Of a DNA stretch of 46,134 nt, positions 17,277 to 25,436 are shown piece by piece; position 1 is the stretch's first letter; each line of letters opens with the position of its first letter. Both the position numbers and the translations under genes were made by a program. The stretch covers positions 14,536 through 60,669 of the forward strand of contig DHWU01000056.1 of the NCBI GenBank assembly GCA_002413345.1, in the 5' to 3' direction. The notes below the pieces were generated by a model. That model was not told where the DNA came from. It did no database searches and saw only the letters and a program-made list of their open reading frames with translations. The DNA comes from Propionibacteriaceae bacterium UBA5174 (GTDB lineage: Bacteria; Actinomycetota; Actinomycetes; Propionibacteriales; Propionibacteriaceae).

Positions 17277-18104
17277 ATGAGCGAGCAGACCCCCGGTAAT
17301 CAGCCGGTCCTGTCGCCGTTGTTGCCATCGGATCCGCCGAAGGTCGGTGATTACTGGCTGGACGCACGGATTGCGGCGTCTGCGGCTGGCGTGGCATTCA
17401 CCGCCCATACCCAACCCGCATCGCCGGCGATGGTGATCCTGCTCTCGGAGGGCGCGTCCGCTGATCCCGCCGCTCGGGACCGCTTCAGCGGAACGGTCAA
17501 CCAGCTACATATCGACACCGTGCTTGCGCGAGGTGGGCATGACCAAGCCAGTGGGCGATTAGGCAGCCGTTTCCGTGACGAGCCGGACGATCCTCAGATT
17601 GGCGACGATGCCCCAGCCACACCCTGGGTGGCACTGGCTTTTGACGGTTCAGCGGCGGCAGCTGCCGAAGCGCAACGCATCCTGGGTGAAGTAGATCTGA
17701 CCATTTTGGGTCTGCAGTCCGGGGCCAGCGGCCCGGACTACCGATTGCACTGGATCAACCGAGCTCGTCCTGGCATCGCCAGGATCTGGCCACTGCCGTG
17801 GCCCGGGCGTACTGACCGAGCGGGCTGGTTGTCGATCTTGGCATCTTGGCTGTTGATGCTGCTCCTGTGCGCGTTGGCCGTGCTGATCGCGATCCTGTTG
17901 TTCCAGAAGTCGTCGGTCCAAGAGCCTCCACCACCAGTACCGACGTCGGCAACTTCACCCGAGTCGGGCAGCCCGCCGCCGACGTCCGGCGCGTCCGCGT
18001 CACCCAAGTCGGCCAGCCCGTCACAGTCGGGCAGCCCGTCACCGAAGTCGGCCAGCCCGTCGTCGAGTGGGCAAGGCTCCCCCACGCCGAATTCCAAACT
18101 GTGA
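17277..18104 (+). CDS. Membrane protein with Ser/Pro-rich C-terminal tail, unknown function
   Basis: The 275-aa protein is not one I recognise. About 190 cytoplasmic residues are followed by one strong membrane helix (LSILASWLLMLLLCALAVLI) and an extracellular tail of about 55 residues made of Ser, Pro, Gly and Lys repeats (SGSP, KSASPS). The topology would be N-in/C-out. ATG 17277 lies behind AAGATGGGA; the frame is open to 17238. It is divergent from the moxR operon. Its stop overlaps the GTG start of the Cof-type HAD gene. The tail DNA (about 17940-18075) is a degenerate tandem repeat and probably changes length between strains. Confidence 0.75.
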   Translation: MSEQTPGNQPVLSPLLPSDPPKVGDYWLDARIAASAAGVAFTAHTQPASPAMVILLSEGASADPAARDRFSGTVNQLHIDTVLARGGHDQASGRLGSRFRDEPDDPQIGDDAPATPWVALAFDGSAAAAAEAQRILGEVDLTILGLQSGASGPDYRLHWINRARPGIARIWPLPWPGRTDRAGWLSILASWLLMLLLCALAVLIAILLFQKSSVQEPPPPVPTSATSPESGSPPPTSGASASPKSASPSQSGSPSPKSASPSSSGQGSPTPNSKL

Positions 18105-18904
18105 ATCGGCCACGGCTAATCGCCACCGATTTGGACGGCACTTTCTTGTGCCCAGACGGTTCGGTATCAGCAATCAACGCTGCTGCGGTAGCTCGCGCCG
18201 CCGAGCTTGGCGTGCCGTTTGTGATCGCGACCGGGCGTCCGACTCGCTGGCTGGGCGTCCTTGACGAATTGGACGCCGCTCATCCGCAGGTGATCGTCAG
18301 CAATGGCGGTGCGGTCGTCGATCTGGCCACCCGAAAGGTGCTTGCTGAATTTGGCCTGGACACTGCGGTGGCGCTGGAGGTTGCTGCCGACTTAAGGCGT
18401 GCGATTCCCGGCATCACTTTCGGTTTGGAGACCGGCTCAGGCTTTGGTTGCGAGCCAGCTTCGCCGTCGCGACAACGCGATGAACCAGGCCACCAACTCG
18501 GTGAGTTAACCGAGTTGGCCACAACTTTGGGCCGAGTGATCAAGGTGCTCGGCTTTCACCGCGAGATCGACTCCGAACAACTCACCGATTTGGCTGCTGA
18601 CATCATTGGCGGCCGGTTGAACCTGACTCACGCCTCGGTCAGACAGTCCTACGGCATGATCGAACTGACCGCACCTGGGGTCTCGAAGGCCACCACTTTG
18701 GCGCGAATGTGTGCCGAGCTAGGGATCGACGCTAGTGAGGTGGCCGCTTTCGGTGATATGCCAAACGACCGCGACATGCTTGCCTGGGCCGGACAGGGGT
18801 TTGTGGTTACCAATGGGCATCACTCGATGCTGAACGATTTCACCGTGGTTCCGACGAATTCTGCCGACGGAGTCGGCCTCACCGTCCTCGACCTGCTCAG
18901 CTGA
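18101..18904 (+). CDS. Cof-type HAD hydrolase
   Basis: The 267-aa protein begins NRPRLIATDLDGTFL, the motif I of Cof/YbiV-type HAD phosphatases, with VIATGRP (motif II), and FGDMPNDRDML (motif IV), ending in TNGHHSM near the C-terminus. Such enzymes dephosphorylate sugar phosphates and cofactors. GTG 18101-18103 overlaps the TGA of the previous gene in a GTGA pattern. The frame runs open far upstream through the repeat DNA that encodes the neighbour's tail, but that part is a shadow. The exact substrate is unknown. Confidence 0.87.
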   Translation: MNRPRLIATDLDGTFLCPDGSVSAINAAAVARAAELGVPFVIATGRPTRWLGVLDELDAAHPQVIVSNGGAVVDLATRKVLAEFGLDTAVALEVAADLRRAIPGITFGLETGSGFGCEPASPSRQRDEPGHQLGELTELATTLGRVIKVLGFHREIDSEQLTDLAADIIGGRLNLTHASVRQSYGMIELTAPGVSKATTLARMCAELGIDASEVAAFGDMPNDRDMLAWAGQGFVVTNGHHSMLNDFTVVPTNSADGVGLTVLDLLS

Positions 18905-18942
18905 AGCTGCAAGCAGCCCTGCCCACAGTTAGGGTCCCAGCT

Positions 18943-19662
18943 ATGAGCGAACTCGCTGATTTGATTGCCGCGGCCAAGCGGATCGTGTTCTTCGGCGGAG
19001 CTGGGGTTTCAACCGAGTCGGGCATTCCAGATTTCCGCTCTGGTGGCGGCCTCTATAACCAGGAGACTGGCACCGAGTCTTCCCCCGAAGAGGTACTCAG
19101 CCACAGCTTCTTCGTCCAGCACACCCAACAGTTCTACGACTACTACCGGGCGAATTTGATCTATCCCGATGCGGCGCCCAACCCCGCCCATTTAGCGCTG
19201 GCACGTCTGGAAGCGGCCGGGAAGCTCACCGCGGTGATCACCCAGAATATTGACGGCTTGCATCAGTCGGCAGGTTCACAAAAGGTGGTGGAACTGCACG
19301 GCAGCGTGCACCGCAACACCTGCCTTGAATGTGGACGCCGCTACGGACTGGCGATGGTCTTGGCAGCCTCAGGTGTGCCGAAATGCGAGTGCGGCGGCGT
19401 AATCAAGCCCGACGTGGTGCTTTACGAGGAGCCGCTCGATCCGGACGTCTGGGCTGCTGCCAGCCATTACCTTGCTGCGGCCGACACTTTGATTGTTGGC
19501 GGCACCTCGCTGGTGGTTTATCCGGCCGCCGGGCTGGTTCAGGCCTTCGGCGGACAGCAGCTGGTGTTGATCAACAAACAGCCCACCGCGATGGATCATC
19601 TTGCTTCGCTGGTGATCCGTGAGCCGATCGGCCAAGCTCTTGGCGCAGCACTGTCCCGGTAG
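18943..19662 (+). CDS. cobB: NAD-dependent protein deacylase (sirtuin)
   Basis: The 239-aa protein has the complete Sir2 core: GAGVSTESGIPDFRS, TQNIDGLHQSAGS, the catalytic histidine in ELHGS, a four-cysteine zinc site (CLEC ... CEC) and GGTSLVVYPAA. It removes acyl groups from lysines with NAD. It is probably a housekeeping enzyme; its short length and full zinc site resemble CobB, not the fused SIR2 effectors of defence systems. ATG 18943 starts 38 bp after the HAD gene. Confidence 0.93.
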   Translation: MSELADLIAAAKRIVFFGGAGVSTESGIPDFRSGGGLYNQETGTESSPEEVLSHSFFVQHTQQFYDYYRANLIYPDAAPNPAHLALARLEAAGKLTAVITQNIDGLHQSAGSQKVVELHGSVHRNTCLECGRRYGLAMVLAASGVPKCECGGVIKPDVVLYEEPLDPDVWAAASHYLAAADTLIVGGTSLVVYPAAGLVQAFGGQQLVLINKQPTAMDHLASLVIREPIGQALGAALSR

Positions 19663-19751
19663 CGTTACTTTCCCGGTCGCGTTGACCTAGGCCGGATCAA
19701 CATTGCTGCCTCGTTTGGCGTTGTGAAGGTCTCTCGCGAGAAGCTCTAGGC

Positions 19752-20255
19752 ATGGCTCTGTTTTCCAAACGCAAACTGCCCGCCGAACTCGCCGCGATTG
19801 TTGGCCATCGGCGGGTACTCACCGTGGTTGAAAGCAGCGGCGGTTTGGTGGCTGGGCTCGCCGACGCCTTGGTCTACCCCAGTGGGACTGACTGGGCTCA
19901 ACAGCCCTGGCACAAGATTCGCAAGGGCGGCTGGGATGTCACCTCGAGCACCCTGAGTTGGACCGATACCTCCGGAAGTCTGGTCGAATTGGTCTTGGTC
20001 AAACCCGGACGGTTGACCGACCTGTTCAAGGAGCGAGTGATGTCCACCATCGTGGTGAACCAATCTGTCGTTCTGCCCAGCGGCGGCTCTGCGCTAATCA
20101 CCGCGCGACGTGACCTAGCCGACGCCAAGGCACCGCTGATCTGGCAAGTGTTTCCCGGCGAGGCCACCGATGAAACTCAACTGGACGATCCGGCGGTGGC
20201 GTCCGAGCTAGCCCGGCTTCGCGCTCAGTACGACTCGGCCACAAAGATCTGGTAA
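19752..20255 (+). CDS. Conserved hypothetical protein
   Basis: The 167-aa protein starts MALFSKRKLPAELAAIVG and has no membrane segment. It is rich in beta-strand-like stretches and ends in a basic/acidic helix (VASELARLRAQYDS). I think homologues occur in other actinobacteria, but I cannot name a family or function. ATG 19752 is preceded at 19732-19741 by the perfect palindrome TCTCGCGAGA, which could bind a regulator. The tRNA-Asn gene follows 24 bp downstream. Confidence 0.75.
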   Translation: MALFSKRKLPAELAAIVGHRRVLTVVESSGGLVAGLADALVYPSGTDWAQQPWHKIRKGGWDVTSSTLSWTDTSGSLVELVLVKPGRLTDLFKERVMSTIVVNQSVVLPSGGSALITARRDLADAKAPLIWQVFPGEATDETQLDDPAVASELARLRAQYDSATKIW

Positions 20256-20279
20256 CGTATCGGCTCGCGCCACGCGCGA

Positions 20280-20352
20280 TCCCCTGTAGCTCAATTGGCA
20301 GAGCGTCGGACTGTTAATCCGTAGGTTCCTGGTTCGAGTCCAGGCGGGGGAG
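20280..20352 (+). tRNA. tRNA-Asn (GTT)
   Basis: A full cloverleaf can be drawn over 73 nt. The acceptor stem pairs TCCCCTG with CGGGGGA (one G-T pair), the D arm is GCTCAATTGGCAGAGC, the anticodon loop CTGTTAA carries GTT, and the T arm is CCTGGTTCGAGTCCAGG. The discriminator base is G. CCA is not encoded. Confidence 0.96.
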
Positions 20353-20360
20353 CTTCTTTT

Positions 20361-20404
20361 GAAAGGCGCTTCGACTAGGTGTAACACTAGTCGGGGCGCC
20401 TTTC
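20361..20404 (+). terminator. Strong hairpin after tRNA-Asn
   Basis: GAAAGGCGC at 20361-20369 pairs with GCGCCTTTC at 20396-20404, and TCGACTAG (20371-20378) with CTAGTCG inside it. The loop is about 8 nt. The 3' side runs into TTTCATTT, so it is a likely intrinsic terminator for the tRNA. Confidence 0.75.
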
Positions 20405-20664
20405 ATTTACTCCCCCCGGGTACCTACCTACCCACTGGCCCGACTCGGCCCGAACTCCCGGGTCATCCGAACTCGCCCGGTCTGTTCGGACCGCGGCAGC
20501 GCACAGCAAGCGCCCGAAGGTAGCCGACTGACTCACGCCTGCCGTCCGTGCCAATCCGTGGGACCGGCGATCGACACCGGTAGGGTTGGCGCTTGGAGTG
20601 TCGGGAAGCCTGGTCGACGACAACTCAGCGCGCGCTGAGGGGTCCAAGGCGGTAAGGGGTTCCG
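20405..20664 (+). promoter_or_regulatory. Leader region of the CBS/SLC13 operon
   Basis: These 260 bp hold no gene I can support. The last 100 bp are G-rich and contain CAGCGCGCGCTGAG, a short dyad around 20628-20641, and GACACCGG. A structured leader is possible, but I could not match it to any riboswitch family. Confidence 0.3.
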
Positions 20665-20790
20665 ATGACATCCACCACAACTCGCCCAGCCGTCAAGGCT
20701 GTCGGCGGCCTCACCATCACCGTCGATGCGAAACCTGCCAACCGGCCGTCGTCCGAGGCATCCCAGGAGGCAAACCATGCGCGCCGCTGA
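20665..20790 (+). CDS. Small ORF upstream of the CBS gene (41 aa)
   Basis: ATG 20665 follows GTAAGGGG and opens a 41-codon frame ending at TGA 20788-20790. It overlaps the CBS-domain gene by 14 bp in another frame. The peptide starts MTSTTRPAVKAVGGLTITVD and is hydrophilic. The overlap suggests a coupled leader peptide or a real small protein of the transporter operon. No family is recognised, so treat it as a candidate. Confidence 0.4.
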   Translation: MTSTTTRPAVKAVGGLTITVDAKPANRPSSEASQEANHARR

Positions 20791-21226
20791 CATTGCAGAG
20801 CCATACCCGGTGGTCGGGTTGGACACTCCCGCGCTAGTGGCGGCGCGGCTGATCGCCCGCGACCGACTGCCCGGCTTGGTGGTGACTGATCGCGACGGAG
20901 CCCCGAAAGCAGTGCTGCCAGCCTCAGAGGTCGTCCGGTTCATGGTTCCCGATTATGTGCAAGACGATCCGACCCTGGCTGGCGTATTGGGCGAGGTCCC
21001 GCTCCACCAAATCACCGCCAGACTCAATCAGGCAACGGTGGCCGATCTTGTGTCGGCACGACGGGTCGAACTAGTGGTCTTGAAGGCCGACGACACCGTG
21101 CTGGAACTGGCCGCCATCATGGCTCGGCTGCGCAGCCCACTGTGCGCCGTCGTCGATGGGAACAATATCCTCGGCGTGGTCACCGCATCTCGGCTATTGG
21201 AGCTGGTTTGCGAGGATGACCGTTGA
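20777..21226 (+). CDS. CBS-domain pair protein
   Basis: The 149-aa soluble protein consists of two CBS motifs: an N-terminal one (residues 1-60, with AARLIARDRLPGLVVTDRDG) and a C-terminal one (about 85-145, with VVLKADDTVLELAAIMA and LCAVVDGNNILGVVTASRLL). CBS pairs bind adenine nucleotides and often gate transport. ATG 20777 has a perfect CAGGAGG box. Its stop overlaps the start of the ion transporter gene (ATGA), so it is probably the regulatory subunit of that carrier. Confidence 0.9.
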   Translation: MRAADIAEPYPVVGLDTPALVAARLIARDRLPGLVVTDRDGAPKAVLPASEVVRFMVPDYVQDDPTLAGVLGEVPLHQITARLNQATVADLVSARRVELVVLKADDTVLELAAIMARLRSPLCAVVDGNNILGVVTASRLLELVCEDDR

Positions 21227-22503
21227 TGATGATCGCAGCGATCATTGTTTTCACCATCGCCTATGTGCTGATCGCCAGTGAGCGGATCAACCGTGTGGTG
21301 GCGGCACTGGCCGGGGCTGGCGTTGTCTTGGCCATAGGGGTAGTCGGCGCTAACGATGCGTTCTTCTCCAAAGAGACCGGCATCGACTGGAACGTCATCT
21401 TCCTGTTGTTCGGCATGATGGTGATTGTCGGCGTGCTTCGCCAAACCGGAGTCTTTGAGTATGTGGCGATCTGGGCCGCCAAGAAAGCCAAAGGCCGCCC
21501 ATTCCGGGTGCTGACCCTGCTTTGCCTGATCACCGCGGTGGCCTCGGCCGGCCTGGACAATGTGACCACCGTGCTGCTGGTCGCACCGGTCACCTTGCTG
21601 GTGTGTGAACGGATCGGGGTGCGTCCAGTGCCGTTCCTGATCGCGGAAGCGTTGGCGTCCAATATCGGCGGTACGGCAACCCTGGTCGGCGATCCGCCCA
21701 ACCTGATCGTGGCCAGTCGGTCCGGACTCGGCTTCAACGACTTCTTGATCAACCTGGGCCCAATCGTGGTGCTGATGCTGATCGCTTTCGTTGCTCTGTC
21801 TCGGTTCCTCTTTCGCAAGGATTTCGTCGCCAACCCTGACCAGGTTGCCCAAGTGATGGAGCTCGATGAGCGCGAAGCGATTCAGGACCGCTCACTGTTG
21901 ATTCGTAGCCTGGCGGTGCTTGCCCTAGTGCTGGCCGGTTTCACCCTGCATAGCGTGATCGGGCTGGAGCCTTCGGTGGTGGCCCTACTCGGAGCCGGAC
22001 TGCTGATCCTGGTCAGCGGCCTGCAGCCGCAGTCTTACCTGGCTGAGATCGAATGGGAGACGCTGCTCTTCTTCGCTGGTCTGTTCATCTTGGTCGGATC
22101 CTTGGTTAAGACCGGAGTGATCGGGTATCTGGCCGCCTGGATGGTTCAGGCCACCGGCGACAACGTGCCCGCCGCGATGATGCTGATCCTGTGGGGGTCA
22201 GCTGGGCTCTCGGCAATCGTGGACAACATTCCATTCGTGGCCACGATGGCACCTGTCGTCGGCGAGTTGGTTAATGGCAACGGGCCCTTCGTCGGGCAGA
22301 ACGGCCTGTGGTGGGCGCTGGTTCTCGGTGCTGACCTTGGCGGTAACGCCACCGCGATTGGGGCCAGTGCCAACGTGGTGGTGGCTGGCATTGCCAAAAA
22401 GAGTGGCCACCCGATCTCGTTCTGGGAGTTCACCCGCTACGGGGCCGTAGTGGCCCTGGTCACTTTGGGTATCGCGACGCCGTACCTGCTGCTGCGTTGC
22501 TGA
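21223..22503 (+). CDS. SLC13/ArsB-NhaD-family transporter
   Basis: The 426-aa protein has about 11 membrane helices. It has family features of the ion transporter (IT) superfamily: GLDNVTTVLLVAPVTLL with NIGGTATLVGDPPNLIV in the first half, and the mirrored SAIVDNIPFVATMAP with GADLGGNATAIGASANVV in the second half. These are the two hairpin-loop repeats of ArsB, NhaD and CitMHS-type carriers. The ion could be sodium/proton, arsenite or a dicarboxylate. The coupled CBS gene argues for regulation by the nucleotide state of the cell. No arsenic-resistance genes lie nearby. Confidence 0.9.
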   Translation: MMMIAAIIVFTIAYVLIASERINRVVAALAGAGVVLAIGVVGANDAFFSKETGIDWNVIFLLFGMMVIVGVLRQTGVFEYVAIWAAKKAKGRPFRVLTLLCLITAVASAGLDNVTTVLLVAPVTLLVCERIGVRPVPFLIAEALASNIGGTATLVGDPPNLIVASRSGLGFNDFLINLGPIVVLMLIAFVALSRFLFRKDFVANPDQVAQVMELDEREAIQDRSLLIRSLAVLALVLAGFTLHSVIGLEPSVVALLGAGLLILVSGLQPQSYLAEIEWETLLFFAGLFILVGSLVKTGVIGYLAAWMVQATGDNVPAAMMLILWGSAGLSAIVDNIPFVATMAPVVGELVNGNGPFVGQNGLWWALVLGADLGGNATAIGASANVVVAGIAKKSGHPISFWEFTRYGAVVALVTLGIATPYLLLRC

Positions 22504-22607
22504 GTTCGACCGGTCGGCATCACACAAGCTTCACAATCGCCGCACGGCTACTTCATGCCGGTTACGTAGCGTCTCTTTCATCGCCTATCCGATGAAGGAG
22601 CACTTCG

Positions 22608-23345
22608 ATGAACACCTGGAAGACCCGCACGGTCGCCGCGGCGGCCATCATGGCCGGACTCGGCCTGGGAATCACTGCAATCGCAACTGCAGCCCCCACC
22701 TCCACCCCGACTGTGGCCGTCACCGCGACCGCGGTGGACGCCGCAGCTGCCAAACAACTCGCCTTCATGCGTGAGGAAGAACGCCTCGCTCACGATGTCT
22801 ACACCGAGATCTACAAGCTCTACCCAGACGCCACCGCGTTCAGCCGAATCGCTAACGCTGAGCAGCGCCATCACGACGCGATGGGCGTATTACTAACCCG
22901 CTACGGGTTGGCTGATCCGTCCGCAAGTAAGAGCGTGGGCACCTATGCCGAACCGGCCTTGACTGAGCTTTACGCCAAGTTAATGACCCAGGCCAAGATT
23001 TCGGTTACTGAGGCCTACAAAGTTGGCGTGGCGATCGAAGAAACCGACATTGCCGATCTAAAGACCAGCCTGGCCGGTAACGCGCCTACCGACGTGAAGG
23101 CGGTTTACACCAATCTGCAGGCCGGTTCAGACAACCATCTGGCAACGTTCACCGCCCTGCGTGACGGCAAGGCTGTGGCCATGGGTAACGGCGCTGGCAT
23201 GCAGAACGGCCGCGGCCAAGCTGCAGGTACGTCAACCACGCCGACTCGCGGAATGGGCTATGGACGCACCGGCACCGGTGTTGGCACTGGAATCGGCGCT
23301 GGTGTTGGCACTGGGATCGGTTCGGCTGATTGCCCATTGCGTTGA
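22608..23345 (+). CDS. Secreted DUF2202 (ferritin-like) protein
   Basis: The 245-aa protein has a Sec signal peptide (basic start, a hydrophobic core ending near ATAAP), then a four-helix ferritin-like DUF2202 domain with FMREEERLAHDVY and AEQRHHDAM, whose Glu and His could bind a di-metal centre. The C-terminus (about 60 residues) is low complexity: Gly, Met and Thr rich, GTGVGTGIGAGVG, ending ADCPLR. ATG 22608 has an AAGGAG box, and a TTCATCG/CGATGAA dyad surrounds the leader just upstream. It is followed by a two-component system, so it may be its target or accessory sensor. The biochemical role of DUF2202 is not established. Confidence 0.85.
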   Translation: MNTWKTRTVAAAAIMAGLGLGITAIATAAPTSTPTVAVTATAVDAAAAKQLAFMREEERLAHDVYTEIYKLYPDATAFSRIANAEQRHHDAMGVLLTRYGLADPSASKSVGTYAEPALTELYAKLMTQAKISVTEAYKVGVAIEETDIADLKTSLAGNAPTDVKAVYTNLQAGSDNHLATFTALRDGKAVAMGNGAGMQNGRGQAAGTSTTPTRGMGYGRTGTGVGTGIGAGVGTGIGSADCPLR

Positions 23346-23365
23346 TGCTCCGATTTCCTCCCGCC

Positions 23366-23398
23366 ACTGGTGGAGTGCTTCTACAGCACCCCACCAGT
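23366..23398 (+). terminator. Hairpin between DUF2202 gene and the two-component system
   Basis: ACTGGTGGAGTGCT (23366-23379) pairs with AGCACCCCACCAGT (23385-23398) with a single mismatch and a 5-nt loop region. A T-rich stretch is lacking. It probably ends or attenuates transcription ahead of the response regulator. Confidence 0.6.
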
Positions 23399-23458
23399 TG
23401 GGGTGTCTAGGCTGACCAGTAATCCTTCCAGCAGTGATCCACCACTAAGGGGCAGGCA

Positions 23459-24172
23459 ATGGCAAGACGGATCCTGATCGTTGACGACGAGGCCGCGATT
23501 CGTACCGTCCTGGCTGCCTATCTTGAGGCCGACGGTTTTGAAGTGGTGCAGGCGGCCACTGGCGCTGAGGCGCTGCGTCGAGTGCTGGACGCCGCCGAGC
23601 CGGTTGAGTTGGTGCTGCTCGATGTGGGCCTGCCCGATCTGAATGGGCTTGAGGTGCTCACCACCATTGGGGCCAAGTCGAATGTCTATGTGATTTTGGT
23701 GACCGCGCACGCCGAAGAGGTAGACAAGCTGGTGGGGCTCAGCGTGGGCGCAGATGACTACATCACCAAGCCATTCAGTCCGCGCGAGGTGGTGGCCCGG
23801 GTGAACACGGTGCTGCGCCGGGCGCGGACCGAACCGTCCGCCACTCAACCGGTCGATTCGGTGTTGCGCTTTGCCGAGTTGAGCATTGATTCAGATCGAC
23901 ACGAGGTGATCGTGGCCGGGGCGCCGGTGGAGCTTTCAGCACTCGACTTCAGTCTGCTGTGGGCCCTGGCCAACTCGCCCGGACGGGTCTTTTCTCGCGC
24001 CCAGCTTTTGGAAAAGGTCTGGGGTTACGACTTCTACGGCGACGACCGGGTGGTTGATGTGCACATCCGAAGCCTTCGCGCCGGGCTGGGCGATGATGCC
24101 ACCAGCCCCAAGATCGTGGCCACGGTGCGCGGGGTTGGCTACAAGTTCTTGCCCCGATCCCGGGAGGCCTGA
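23459..24172 (+). CDS. Response regulator, OmpR/PhoB family
   Basis: The 237-aa protein has an N-terminal receiver (acidic pocket DDE at residues 8-10 region, phospho-acceptor Asp in LLLDVGLPD, Thr in VTAHAEE, Lys in DDYITKPFSP) and a C-terminal winged helix (FDFS/LLWALANSPGRVFSR ... VDVHIRSLRAGL ... VRGVGYKF). The stop overlaps the ATG of the sensor kinase (TGATG), so the pair is cotranslated. The DUF2202 gene upstream is a plausible target. Confidence 0.95.
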   Translation: MARRILIVDDEAAIRTVLAAYLEADGFEVVQAATGAEALRRVLDAAEPVELVLLDVGLPDLNGLEVLTTIGAKSNVYVILVTAHAEEVDKLVGLSVGADDYITKPFSPREVVARVNTVLRRARTEPSATQPVDSVLRFAELSIDSDRHEVIVAGAPVELSALDFSLLWALANSPGRVFSRAQLLEKVWGYDFYGDDRVVDVHIRSLRAGLGDDATSPKIVATVRGVGYKFLPRSREA

Positions 24173-25278
24173 TGAACCGGCTGAGCGTGCGCTTGGTAGT
24201 CAGCCACGTGTTGGTGGCGTTGATTGGCGGGCTGGCCACTTTTGCGGTGGTGCGCTGGCTAGCCCCAGCCTTGTTCGATGAGTCGATGCGGCATGTGCCC
24301 GTTGGCGGCGGCCAAGGCCCCGGCGGTATGGGCGGCGGGCAAGGCATGGCCTTGCGCGATCAGTTTGCGGCGGCGGTTAATGAGGCGCTGCTGATTGGTT
24401 CGGCGGTGGGCATTGCCGCGGCGGCGATCTTTGGGGTGTTCGCAGCTCGGCGGGTGATTCGTTCACTCAGCACGGTGCGGGTTGCGACTCGCCAATTGGC
24501 GGCTGGACGCTACGACCTGCCCGTCCCTGAACCCAAAGAGGCTGAGCTGGCCGAACTGGCCCGCGATGTGAACCATTTGGGTGCCGAGCTGGCCCAAACT
24601 GAAACCCGGCGGGTGCGCCTGCTCGGCGAGGTCGCGCACGAGTTGCGCACTCCCCTGACGGTGATTGACGGCTATGTCGAGGCCATGATCGATGGCGTGC
24701 TGCCGACCAGCCCGGAAAACCTGGCGCAGATCGGTGAGGAGACCCGACGGCTGCGTCGGCTGGGTGAGGATCTTTCGGCGCTAAGCAAGGCCGAAGAGGG
24801 ACGCCTGGCGCTGCAGATTGTGTCTGCCGATGCCGGTGCGGTTGCCCAGCAGGCTGCCGAACGGCTGCGTCCCCAAGCCGAGGATGCTGGTGTCGACTTA
24901 GTGGTGCGTCCTGCCGTTGCGGCGTTGGCGGTGCAGTGTGATCCCGACCGGATCGCCCAGGTGGTGACCAACCTGGTGGGCAATGCGCTGCGGGCCACGA
25001 ACTCTGGCGGGACGATCTGGGTGACGGCTCGCAGCGAAGCTGGCCAGGCGTTAATCGAAGTGGCCGATGACGGCATCGGTTTGGCCCCACCGCAGTTGGC
25101 GAAGGTCTTTGAACGGTTCTACCGGGTGTCGGGAGCGCGGATCGGCGAATCCGGCTCAGGTATCGGCCTGACGATTTCGCGCGGCATCGCCCGCGCCCAC
25201 GGTGGCGAGTTGAGCGCGGCCTCGGCCGGGCTTGGCGAAGGTGCGAAGTTCACCTTGTCGTTGCCGCTCCAGCACTGA
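24172..25278 (+). CDS. Sensor histidine kinase
   Basis: The 368-aa kinase has a first membrane helix near residues 8-30, an extracytoplasmic loop of about 40 residues rich in Gly, Met and His (HVPVGGGQGPGGMGGG), a second helix near 70-90, HAMP, the H-box EVAHELRTPLTVIDGY, an N-box (QVVTNLVGNALRATN), and G boxes (DDGIGLAP, GSGIGLTIS). The short Met/His/Gly loop could bind a metal ion such as copper, and the adjacent DUF2202 protein has a Gly/Met-rich tail too; both points are inference. Confidence 0.94.
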   Translation: MNRLSVRLVVSHVLVALIGGLATFAVVRWLAPALFDESMRHVPVGGGQGPGGMGGGQGMALRDQFAAAVNEALLIGSAVGIAAAAIFGVFAARRVIRSLSTVRVATRQLAAGRYDLPVPEPKEAELAELARDVNHLGAELAQTETRRVRLLGEVAHELRTPLTVIDGYVEAMIDGVLPTSPENLAQIGEETRRLRRLGEDLSALSKAEEGRLALQIVSADAGAVAQQAAERLRPQAEDAGVDLVVRPAVAALAVQCDPDRIAQVVTNLVGNALRATNSGGTIWVTARSEAGQALIEVADDGIGLAPPQLAKVFERFYRVSGARIGESGSGIGLTISRGIARAHGGELSAASAGLGEGAKFTLSLPLQH

Positions 25279-25336
25279 TTCACCCGGTTTGGCTGCGGGC
25301 GCTTTCTCGGGATAACTTGGCGCGGACGGCGCATTG

Positions 25337-25410
25337 GGGGCGGTAGCTCAGCCGGTCAGAGCAAGGGACTCATAATCCCTGGGTCGTGGGTTCGAGCCCC
25401 ACCCGCCCCA
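25337..25410 (+). tRNA. tRNA-Met (CAT), elongator type
   Basis: The 74-nt cloverleaf has acceptor GGGGCGG paired with CCGCCCC, discriminator A, a D arm GCTC...GAGC, anticodon stem AGGGA/TCCCT around the loop CTCATAA, and T arm GTGGG TTCGAGC CCCAC. The anticodon CAT could also belong to tRNA-Ile2 after lysidine modification, but the body looks like elongator Met. CCA is not encoded. Confidence 0.9.
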
Positions 25411-25436
25411 CTTAAGCCGACGAAGGGGTGCGACGG

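Noticed and set aside
17846..18100. Upstream extension of the Cof-type HAD
   Set aside because: It overlaps the Ser/Pro tail of the previous gene in another frame and reads as low-complexity VGQPVT repeats.
18943..19662. Sirtuin as the SIR2 effector (ThsA) of the TIR operon
   Set aside because: It is a stand-alone CobB-type deacylase with a full zinc site, 8 kb away on the other strand and outside the island.
20280..20404. tRNA-Asn as attachment site of an integrated element
   Set aside because: No integrase follows and no repeat of the tRNA 3' end was seen in the window.
20590..20664. Riboswitch before the CBS/SLC13 operon
   Set aside because: I compared it mentally with cobalamin, ydaO and yybP-ykoY patterns and found no convincing core.
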